A stretch of DNA of 64,000 bases from G020354785 sp964521285 (GTDB lineage: Bacteria > Bacteroidota > Bacteroidia > Bacteroidales > UBA10428), in contig CAZFQS010000007.1 of NCBI GenBank assembly GCA_964521285.1, positions 99,828-163,827 of the forward strand. The letters are read 5' to 3'. The translations under genes were made by a program, and so were the position numbers. Shown here one piece after another: positions 57,435-64,000 of this stretch. Position 1 is the first letter of the stretch, and each line of letters begins with the position of its first letter. The notes below the pieces were generated by a model. The model was not told the origin of the DNA, ran no database searches, and worked only from the letters and a program-made list of their open reading frames with translations.

Positions 57435-58688
57435 ATGATATTTCTCATATCTCAGGTAGGTATTATTTTTATTAGTATAGGTGTATTTCAGGTTGTTATT
57501 CTGGCTCTGACAGCAGGATTACTGTATGCCCGGAAGAAGTTAACCCCCCAGGGTGAAGTGACATTAATTATCAATGATGAAGAATATAGGGCTTACCCAG
57601 GCTCAACACTGCTAACTACATTATCCAATCAGGGAATTTTTCTACCCTCAGCATGCGGAGGAGGAGGAACCTGCGGAGTATGTAAATGTCAGGTGCTGGA
57701 TGGAGCAGGTTCAATACTTCTTACTGAAACAGGATTTTTTACCCGTAAAGAGCAGCTTGATAACTGGAGGCTGAGCTGCCAGGTAAAGGTCAGACAGGAT
57801 ATAAAAATTAAGATACCTGAAGAGGTTCTTGGAGTAAGGAAGTGGGACTGCGAAGTAGTTTCCAACAAAAATGTTGCAACATTTATTAAGGAGCTGGTTA
57901 TAAAACTGCCTAATGAGGAGTCCCTGGATTTTAAATCAGGAGCATATATTCAGATAGATGTTCCCCGGTTTGAAATAAACTTCAGGGATATTGATGTAGA
58001 GGAAGAATACAGGGATGAATGGGATTTATATAACATGTGGAATCTAAAGCTAAAAAATACTGAAGAAACATTCAGGGCATACTCCATGGCAAATCATCCT
58101 GCTGAAGGAGACATGATAATGCTGAATGTCAGAATTGCTACTCCACCATGGGACAATGATAAAAAAGTATTTAAGAATGTGCCGCCAGGAATTTGTTCTT
58201 CCTATATATTCTCAAGAAAACCTGGTGATAAAGTTACTGTTTCAGGTCCTTACGGTGAATTCTTTATTAAGAACTCAGATTGTGAAATGTTATATATCGG
58301 AGGAGGAGCAGGAATGGCTCCGCTTCGTTCTCATATTTTTCACTTATTCAATACTGAACAAACAAACAGAAAAGTTTCCTACTGGTATGGGGCAAGATCA
58401 AAGCGTGAAATTTTTTATGAGAAGGAATTTAAGAAATTGGAAAAACAATTCCCTAATTTCAATTTTCATATTGCACTGTCTGAGCCAAAAGAGGAAGATA
58501 AGTGGAAGGGTTATGTCGGTTTTATCCATCAGGTAATATTAGATGAGTATCTTGGCAAGTTAGAGGAACCTGAAGAAATTGAATATTATCTTTGCGGGCC
58601 TCCTTTAATGAATGAAGCTGTCCTGAAAATGCTATATGACCTGGGTGTCCCCGATGAAATGATAGCATTTGATGATTTCGGCATATAA
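57435..58688 (+). CDS. nqrF: Na+-translocating NADH:quinone reductase subunit F
   Basis: The protein has 417 residues. An N-terminal membrane helix (about 8-31) is followed by a 2Fe-2S ferredoxin domain with Cys74, Cys80, Cys83 and Cys115 (SACGGGGTCGVCKCQ and RLSCQ), an FAD domain (FRAYSMANHPAE) and an NADH-binding domain (YIGGGAGMAPLRSH, YLCGPPLMNEAV, AFDDFG at the end). It is the electron entry point, oxidising NADH in the cytosol. It is the last structural gene of the operon. Confidence 0.97.
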   Translation: MIFLISQVGIIFISIGVFQVVILALTAGLLYARKKLTPQGEVTLIINDEEYRAYPGSTLLTTLSNQGIFLPSACGGGGTCGVCKCQVLDGAGSILLTETGFFTRKEQLDNWRLSCQVKVRQDIKIKIPEEVLGVRKWDCEVVSNKNVATFIKELVIKLPNEESLDFKSGAYIQIDVPRFEINFRDIDVEEEYRDEWDLYNMWNLKLKNTEETFRAYSMANHPAEGDMIMLNVRIATPPWDNDKKVFKNVPPGICSSYIFSRKPGDKVTVSGPYGEFFIKNSDCEMLYIGGGAGMAPLRSHIFHLFNTEQTNRKVSYWYGARSKREIFYEKEFKKLEKQFPNFNFHIALSEPKEEDKWKGYVGFIHQVILDEYLGKLEEPEEIEYYLCGPPLMNEAVLKMLYDLGVPDEMIAFDDFGI

Positions 58689-58773
58689 AAAATAATCTTT
58701 CTAATAGCTGTCACAACGTCGAAATACAAGTCTTTGAAATTTAATTTTTAATATTTATTTATACTTTTTTTCA

Positions 58774-59793
58774 ATGAAAAAGAATATTCTGAGAATTGCT
58801 ATAATTATTGTAATTCCATTTATAATATTATTTGTGGGCAGGGGTTGTTCCAGAGGAGAATATATAAAGCTGGCAGGTTTTACGCAGGGAACTTCCTATC
58901 ATATCACATATGAAAGCAAAAGGGGTGAAAATCTGCAGGAAGAAATTGACACACTACTGGCTGATTTTGACAAAACATTTTCAATTTATTTGCCAGCTTC
59001 AATTATCTCAAGAATAAACAGGAACGATCCCGATGTTATTATTAATGAACATTTTATTAGAGTGTTTAATAAGGCTTATGAGATTTATAAAGTTACTGAA
59101 GGAGCTTTTGACATAACTGTGGCACCACTGGTAAATGCATGGGGATTCGGATTTACTGAAGCAGCAAATGCTGATAGTTTGATAATAGACAGCCTGCTGC
59201 AGTATGTTGGGATGAACAAGGTTGAGCTTGAGGGGAAAAAAATACGAAAAAAGTATAAAGAAATAATGCTGGACTGTAATGCTATTGCCCAAGGTTACGC
59301 GGTAGATTTTATAGCAGACTATCTGGACCGTAAGGAAATAAAAAATTACCTGGTTGAAATAGGAGGTGAAATAAATACCAGGGGTGTAAATGAAAAAGGT
59401 AATATCTGGAGAATCGGCATCGATAAACCCATTGAGAATAACCTTATACCAGGAATACATTTGCAGGCAGTTATACGGCTGAATAACCGTTCGCTGGCAA
59501 CTTCGGGAAATTACCGGAAGTTCTATGAAAAAAACGGTGTCAAATATGCTCACTCAATTGATCCAAAAACAGGATACCCTGTTTTATCTAACCTGTTAAG
59601 TGCCACGGTTTTAGCGGAAAACTGTATGACAGCTGATGCTTATGCCACGGCCTTTATGGTGATGGGGCTGGAGAAGACAAAGGATTTTTTATTGAAACAT
59701 AAGGAGCTGGAAACTTACTTAATATATAGTGATGATCAGGGTAACTACCAGGTTTTTATAACGGACGTTTTGGAAAAGGATATTCTGGAATAA
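58774..59793 (+). CDS. apbE: FAD:protein FMN transferase (ApbE family)
   Basis: The protein has 339 residues. An N-terminal hydrophobic segment (6-22) ends at GRGCSRG, a poor lipobox, so it may be a lipoprotein or a membrane-anchored protein. ApbE motifs follow: TQGTSYHITY, AFDITVAPLVNAWGFG, LDCNAIAQGYAVD (FAD region), YLVEIGGEINTRG, LATSGNYR and HSIDPKTGYP (Mg site), then MTADAYATAFMVMG. It transfers FMN from FAD to Thr in target proteins. It lies 85 bp after nqrF, so NqrB and NqrC (Thr214 and Thr249 of this window) are the obvious substrates. Confidence 0.94.
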   Translation: MKKNILRIAIIIVIPFIILFVGRGCSRGEYIKLAGFTQGTSYHITYESKRGENLQEEIDTLLADFDKTFSIYLPASIISRINRNDPDVIINEHFIRVFNKAYEIYKVTEGAFDITVAPLVNAWGFGFTEAANADSLIIDSLLQYVGMNKVELEGKKIRKKYKEIMLDCNAIAQGYAVDFIADYLDRKEIKNYLVEIGGEINTRGVNEKGNIWRIGIDKPIENNLIPGIHLQAVIRLNNRSLATSGNYRKFYEKNGVKYAHSIDPKTGYPVLSNLLSATVLAENCMTADAYATAFMVMGLEKTKDFLLKHKELETYLIYSDDQGNYQVFITDVLEKDILE

Positions 59794-59837
59794 TTATGTT
59801 TAATATATTTTATGATATGTAGGCAGTAATTCTATAC

Positions 59838-60017
59838 TTATTTGTTGTAACAGTTTTCAGCATTACCGCACTCGCATCCGGGTTCTTTACCACTACTTAA
59901 TCCACAGGAAGTTATATTATTACTTTTATTCCCGCTAAATAAGCTTTTTAAACCAAGACCAAGCAATATTAGCGCTAATAGTATTACAGTAACTATAAGT
60001 AGAATGAAAAACTGCAT
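59838..60017 (-). CDS. nqrM: NqrM-like Cys-rich small membrane protein (Na+-NQR maturation)
   Basis: This is a short gene of 59 codons plus stop, read on the minus strand from an ATG at 60017 to TAA at 59838-59840. The N-terminal half is a single membrane helix (FFILLIVTVILLALILLGLG). The tail has four Cys (38, 48, 50, 56) in TSCGL and PGCECGNAENC. This is the layout of NqrM (DUF539): one helix, then an SCGG-like and a C-x-C...C cluster, thought to deliver iron to the NqrD/NqrE centre. It sits convergent with apbE, 44 bp past its stop, next to the complete nqr operon. The family call rests on layout and context and is fairly strong. Confidence 0.8.
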   Translation of the reverse strand: MQFFILLIVTVILLALILLGLGLKSLFSGNKSNNITSCGLSSGKEPGCECGNAENCYNK

Positions 60018-60085
60018 ATTATCAGGATATTATTTTATTATAAACAATTACTAACTTAAATAGTTTGTCCCTTTTAAAAAAATAA

Positions 60086-62485
60086 TTAATCTCCCATAAT
60101 CACTAAAACCTCATTATTATCTTTCATTTTGTCCATAGGAATAAGGTTATCCTCAATTTCCTCACCGTTTAATATTATTTTTTTTACTCCTTTTTGAAGG
60201 GATTTATCGTTTTGAACCTTAATATCAAATGACTTATTCCTGAATACTCTTTTAACTGTAAATTTATTCCAGTCTGAAGGAATACACGGATCAATTCTTA
60301 AACCTTCATATTCAGGCTTTACACCTAAAATATACTGTGTAATAGCGTAGTATGTCCATGCTGCCGAACCGCTAAGCCACGGTATCCTTGAGACCCCGTG
60401 TTTAGGACTGTAGCTGGAATGAGCTGACTGGCATACAACATAAGGCTCTATCTCACGAATTTCAGCCCTGGTATTAAAAGCTGCAGGAAGATATGATCTG
60501 AGATACTTATATGCCTGGTCGCCATTGCCTAACATAGCTTCAGCCATAACTGCCCATCCCTGTGTGTGTACGAAAATCCCGCCGTTTTCTTTCAGCCCCG
60601 GATTAAATAACTGGGAACGTATAATATTATAGTCCGAGCTTGTATACGGGGGATCCAAAAGCGCCAGTCCGTATTCAGTGAAAAGTTTTTCTTTAACTTT
60701 TTTCATTATTTTCCGGGCCTGCTCATCTGTTGCAGCCCCGCTAATTACAGCCCATGTCTGTGGATTAAGGAATATCTGACCTTCCGGTACATCTTTTGAC
60801 CCGAATTTTAAACCGTCAAATCTGTATCCCCTGATAAACCATTCCCCGTCCCATGCATTTTTCTGGATGTTTTTATCCAGTTCAGCAAGTAAAGGTCCGG
60901 CCCATGCCTCTTCATTTTTTTTGTCAAGTATCCTGGCAACCTCAATATATACACTAAGTGCCAGGCGTAATTGCATAGCCACAAATATAGTTTCTCCATT
61001 ATATCCGAATCTCAGGCAATCGTTCCAGTCCGCAAATAATCCGTAAGGTAATCCATGATTTCCCATGTGTCCAAGGTTGAACTCAATTGCCTTTTTCATA
61101 TGGCCAAAGACTGTATCTTCGCCTTTATCAGCATATGGAAGGACTTTATTATAAAAATCTATATCGCCTGTTTCCTTTACATATGCAGGAATGGCATTGA
61201 ACAGCCACATACAGTCATCAGACCTGTATTTTTCCTCGGCAGGAGGTTTTTCTTTTCCCGGGTTATGATCATATGGTTGAATGACAAGCATAGCACCTCC
61301 TGTTGATACCTGGCCTGTTATCATCAATTCAAGGCGTTCTCTGGCTTCTTCGGGTATTGTATGGAAAACACCTAAAAAATCCTGAACAGTATCACGATAA
61401 CCCAGTCCGTCCCTGTCAATACCTGAATAAATTAAACTGACTGCTCGTGACCAGGCGTATGTAATCAGACAATTATATATACCCCACGTATTTATCGTAC
61501 TGTTTAATTCTTTGTCCGGTGTCTCTGCACTAATACCTTCCATGCGTCTGTGCCAGTAATCTTTTACTTTTTCAAGCTCTTTGCCAGCATTTGAAATATC
61601 AGCAAATTCTTTAATTGCTGCCTTTCCTTCGATTTCGGCCTTGCCAATACCCAGAATTACAAGAAACTCTTTAGTTTCTCCGGGCTCTAAATCTATATCG
61701 GCCTGTAATACACCACACGGATTGTCTCCGTATGCCAGAGAATTATTACACTTACCATTTTCCACAGCAACAGGATTTGCATAAGTACGGTATGGTCCTA
61801 AAAATACTTCCCTGTCAGTGTCATAACCTGTTACTTCAGCACCTGCAATAGCCTGAAAAGTGTGCCTGCCCTGGTCCTTTTCCATAAAATTATCAGGCAT
61901 CTCGGGAATATTAATATTAGTACCATGATCAATAATATTGTCTATTACCTTCGTCAAAGCAGTATATTGAACATACTGTATATTTAACAAATCGTCTATA
62001 GCACTCCAGTTTCCGGCCAGTTCAACATATGTAAAAACTCTGAGTTGGCTTTTCCGGGTGCTGTTATTTTTTAGTTTTACTTTCCATATTTCAAATAATT
62101 TACCCAGAGGTACAAAATATGCAGTTTCGCTTACTATATCCGAATATTCGGACTTTATAACAGTGTATGCTGTACCATGTCTGCATTCTGACTTATATTT
62201 ATCCAGAGGTTTGCCAACAGGCTGCCATGACGCAGACCAGAAATCGCGGGAACTGCGATCATAAAGGTATATGTAGCGGCCGGGCTGATCCATAGGAATT
62301 GAGTTAAATCGCATCCTCATAAATCGCCCCATTCCTCCTGACTTATAAAAGCTATACCCCCCGGCATTATTAGTAATAATCGCACCGTATTCGGTTGAAC
62401 CCAGGTAGTTACTCCATGATTTTGGCGTATCAGGCCTTGTAATCACATATTCTTTGTTTTGATCATCAAAATAACCGTACTGCAT
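60086..62485 (-). CDS. Glycoside hydrolase family 94 phosphorylase (cellobiose/chitobiose phosphorylase-like)
   Basis: The protein has 799 residues from the ATG at 62485, which gives the usual GH94 N-terminus MQYGYFDDQNKEYVI; the frame also runs on into the assembly gap, but that part is not coding. It has an N-terminal beta-sandwich (about 1-290) with YGAIITNNAGGYSFYKSGG and NSLAYGDNPCG, a linker, an alpha/alpha-barrel with GLGYRDTVQDFLG and the catalytic-acid motif LFADWNDCL (Asp489), then HTQGWAVMAEAMLG and a C-terminal beta cap. It should phosphorolyse a beta-linked disaccharide to sugar-1-phosphate. Cellobiose, chitobiose and laminaribiose cannot be told apart here. It is probably cytosolic: no signal peptide is seen. 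Confidence 0.88.
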   Translation of the reverse strand: MQYGYFDDQNKEYVITRPDTPKSWSNYLGSTEYGAIITNNAGGYSFYKSGGMGRFMRMRFNSIPMDQPGRYIYLYDRSSRDFWSASWQPVGKPLDKYKSECRHGTAYTVIKSEYSDIVSETAYFVPLGKLFEIWKVKLKNNSTRKSQLRVFTYVELAGNWSAIDDLLNIQYVQYTALTKVIDNIIDHGTNINIPEMPDNFMEKDQGRHTFQAIAGAEVTGYDTDREVFLGPYRTYANPVAVENGKCNNSLAYGDNPCGVLQADIDLEPGETKEFLVILGIGKAEIEGKAAIKEFADISNAGKELEKVKDYWHRRMEGISAETPDKELNSTINTWGIYNCLITYAWSRAVSLIYSGIDRDGLGYRDTVQDFLGVFHTIPEEARERLELMITGQVSTGGAMLVIQPYDHNPGKEKPPAEEKYRSDDCMWLFNAIPAYVKETGDIDFYNKVLPYADKGEDTVFGHMKKAIEFNLGHMGNHGLPYGLFADWNDCLRFGYNGETIFVAMQLRLALSVYIEVARILDKKNEEAWAGPLLAELDKNIQKNAWDGEWFIRGYRFDGLKFGSKDVPEGQIFLNPQTWAVISGAATDEQARKIMKKVKEKLFTEYGLALLDPPYTSSDYNIIRSQLFNPGLKENGGIFVHTQGWAVMAEAMLGNGDQAYKYLRSYLPAAFNTRAEIREIEPYVVCQSAHSSYSPKHGVSRIPWLSGSAAWTYYAITQYILGVKPEYEGLRIDPCIPSDWNKFTVKRVFRNKSFDIKVQNDKSLQKGVKKIILNGEEIEDNLIPMDKMKDNNEVLVIMGD

Positions 62486-62512
62486 AATGATATTTTTTGA
62501 AGACCAAATATA

Positions 62513-62612
62513 NNNNNNNNNNNNNNNNNNNNNNNNNNNNNNNNNNNNNNNNNNNNNNNNNNNNNNNNNNNNNNNNNNNNNNNNNNNNNNNNNNNNNNNN
62601 NNNNNNNNNNNN
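62513..62612. other. Assembly gap of 100 N
   Basis: Exactly 100 undetermined bases mark a scaffold join. The true distance and the sequence between the GH94 and deoC genes are unknown. The 5' end of deoC and the promoter region of the GH94 gene lie inside it. Confidence 1.
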
Positions 62613-63301
62613 CAGAAATAGCAAAAATGATAGATCATTCTTTATTGCATCCTGCGATGAATGATGAGGATTTAAGGGAAGGATGTTTACTGGCTAAAAA
62701 GTACAATGTGGCATCAGTTTGTATTAAGCCCTATGCTGTAAAAATGGCTGCTGAAATTTTGAAAGGTTCGGATGTAAAGGTGGGTACAGTAGTGGGATTT
62801 CCTCACGGTAACAGTCTTGTCGATATAAAGGTATTTGAAACTGAAAAGGCTTTAACTGACGGGGCTGAGGAAATTGACCTTGTTATAAATATAGGTAAAG
62901 TATTAAGTGAAGACTGGACATATATTGAATATGAAGTAAAGTCAGTTGTTGAGACCACAAAGAAAAACAATGCTATCCTTAAAGTTATTTTTGAGAATGA
63001 TTTTCTCCCTGAGGAGAAATATAAAATAAGATTATGTGAAATATGCAGTAAACATAAGGTTGATTTTGTGAAGACATCCACAGGTTACGGATTCACTAAA
63101 TGTGAAGATGGCAGATACTCATACAAAGGAGCAACTGTTGAGGATGTTAAGTTAATGCGTAAGTACTCTGATCCCTGTGTACAGGTAAAAGCTGCAGGGG
63201 GAGTGAGAACTCTCACAGACTTATTGAAGATGAAAGAGCTTGGTGTGACACGTATAGGGGCATCAGCAACTGCTGCTATACTTGACGAAATGTCTGAGTA
63301 A
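62613..63301 (+). CDS. deoC: Deoxyribose-phosphate aldolase, 5' end lost in assembly gap
   Basis: The frame runs from the gap edge. The residues before the first ATG (62627) read EIAK and join to MIDHSLLHP, the usual start of the conserved region, so the true start is almost certainly inside the gap. The rest has DeoC hallmarks: VCIKPYAV, VGTVVGFPHG, EIDLVINIG, the Schiff-base Lys in DFVKTSTGYG and the second Lys in VKAAGGVRTL. It cleaves 2-deoxyribose-5-phosphate to acetaldehyde and glyceraldehyde-3-phosphate in nucleoside catabolism. Some 228 residues are visible, so only a few residues are probably missing. Confidence 0.92.
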
Positions 63302-63368
63302 TGGAATAAGGGATATAGAAGAAATATAATATATCGGTAAACGACAGAAAGAAAATAAAGTGAATAAT

Positions 63369-63728
63369 ATGATAGCATATTGCGGGCTGACTTGCGGTAG
63401 CTGCCCTATTCATCTGGCAACTTTAGAGAAGGACAAATCCAATCAGCAAAAAATGAGGGTTTCAATAGCCCGCATTTGTTCAGAACAATACGGGGTGAAC
63501 CTGCAGCCTGAAGATATAACTGACTGCGATGGATGCAGGGCTGATACAGGAAGATTGTTCTCAGGATGCCGGAATTGTGAAATTAGAAAATGCGCAATCC
63601 GGAGAAATCTTGAAAGCTGTGCATACTGCTCCGAATATGCCTGTGATAAACTTAAAGAGTTTTTGCGTCGTGAACCCGATGCCCAGATCAGGCTTGAGGA
63701 GATTCAAAACGCAAAAAGGAAATACTAA
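63369..63728 (+). CDS. DUF3795 Cys-rich protein
   Basis: The protein has 119 residues from the ATG at 63369, which gives the family start MIAYCGLTCGSCP; an in-frame GTG at 63360 would add three residues. Cys-rich motifs (CGLTCGSCP, CDGCRAD, CRNCEIRKC, CAYCSEYACDKL) are spread through the chain and probably bind metal, zinc or an iron-sulfur cluster. DUF3795 proteins are common in anaerobic bacteria and archaea; the function is unknown. It lies 67 bp downstream of deoC on the same strand. Confidence 0.85.
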   Translation: MIAYCGLTCGSCPIHLATLEKDKSNQQKMRVSIARICSEQYGVNLQPEDITDCDGCRADTGRLFSGCRNCEIRKCAIRRNLESCAYCSEYACDKLKEFLRREPDAQIRLEEIQNAKRKY

Positions 63729-63782
63729 ACTCCAATCCGATTACCGGTTATCGAAGACAGAGTCTTGATTACCTGGCCTTTC

Positions 63783-64000
63783 TTATTTTGAAAAGCGGGC
63801 AGCAAGCAGATTATATAACCATGCAAAAATGGCTCCGCCAATTAAACCGTCGACAAATCCCCAGACCAAACCTATAAGGCTTCCAAGAGGACTCATATTA
63901 TAACCCCGGTATACAAGACCAATAATAGTTTTAACACCTGATGCTCCCTCAAACAGGATTACCCACCAGGTTAGCAGGAATAAACCTAATCCGCAAACAA
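63783..64000 (-). CDS. Small membrane protein of the 'bacteriophage holin' annotation family (5' end outside window)
   Basis: The minus-strand frame is open from the right edge to a TAA at 63783-63785, giving 72 visible codons. Two membrane segments are seen: VCGLGLFLLTWWVILF and LGSLIGLVWGFVDGLIGGAIFAWLYNLLA. Between them is the conserved loop GLVYRGYNMSP. This matches a widespread small two- or three-helix family often labelled bacteriophage holin although it is chromosomal and not near any phage gene. The real function is unknown. The start is outside the window. Confidence 0.75.
   Translation of the reverse strand, partial: VCGLGLFLLTWWVILFEGASGVKTIIGLVYRGYNMSPLGSLIGLVWGFVDGLIGGAIFAWLYNLLAARFSK

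Noticed and set aside
62486..62638. N-terminal extension of the GH94 protein across the N block
   Set aside because: It consists of undetermined residues plus antisense deoC sequence; the conserved GH94 start is at 62485.
63783..64000. Prophage suggested by a holin-like protein
   Set aside because: No other phage gene is visible; this family is widely chromosomal and the name is historical.

Overview
The window is about 64 kb of low-GC, AT-rich DNA from a member of the Bacteroidota, most likely a Bacteroidales-type organism. The evidence is a Na+-translocating NADH:quinone oxidoreductase operon, type IX secretion (T9SS) parts and cargo with both classes of C-terminal sorting domain, a CarboxypepD_reg/TonB-dependent receptor, a PorP/SprF protein, and a Bacteroidota-style transketolase. 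A run of exactly 100 N at 62513-62612 shows that it is a scaffold from a draft or metagenome assembly. I see no rRNA, tRNA, CRISPR array, insertion sequence or prophage.

Layout. 1-7.3 kb is mostly minus-strand envelope genes: a TPR/PD40-propeller protein cut by the left edge, a GT2 glycosyltransferase fused to a degenerate phosphoglycosyltransferase-like tail, a TPR protein and two secreted hypotheticals. 7.5-11.3 kb holds a hybrid histidine kinase convergent with a SpoIIE-type phosphatase, then a lipid-type N-acyltransferase. 11.8-18.4 kb has ribokinase, a small outer-membrane barrel, a subtilisin-like protease, a diverged alkaline-phosphatase-superfamily protein and the GTPase YchF. 18.6-27.3 kb has the YhaO/YhaN nuclease-ATPase pair, transketolase, a von Willebrand A protein and proline dehydrogenase. 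27.4-45.3 kb is dominated by three giant surface proteins (1645, 2021 and 1137 residues). The 2021-residue PKD-repeat protein is followed by its probable PorP/SprF partner, an OmpH/Skp-like protein and a glycosyltransferase. 45.4-52.6 kb has an FtsB/DivIC-like protein, P5C dehydrogenase (partner of the proline dehydrogenase), a TonB-dependent receptor, a lipoprotein, a gene remnant and the T9SS Plug protein.

52.7-60.0 kb is a complete respiratory module: nqrA-B-C-D-E-F on the plus strand, then an ApbE flavin transferase that should load FMN on NqrB and NqrC, then on the opposite strand a 59-residue NqrM-like Cys-rich membrane protein. 60.1-64 kb has a GH94 phosphorylase, the assembly gap, deoxyribose-phosphate aldolase with its 5' end lost in the gap, a DUF3795 protein and the end of a small membrane protein annotated elsewhere as bacteriophage holin.

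I found no clearly new multi-gene system. The points most worth a second look are signalling or enzyme proteins whose catalytic residues seem to be lost (the phosphatase-superfamily protein at 15.4-17.0 kb and the histidine kinase at 7.5-9.3 kb), a SpoIIE phosphatase that seems to keep one blade of a lost propeller, a perfect 13-bp hairpin ending on a start codon at 24.9 kb, a regular two-cysteine pattern in most PKD repeats of the giant protein, and the easily missed nqrM-like gene. Residue comparisons with family motifs are from memory and not from an alignment.
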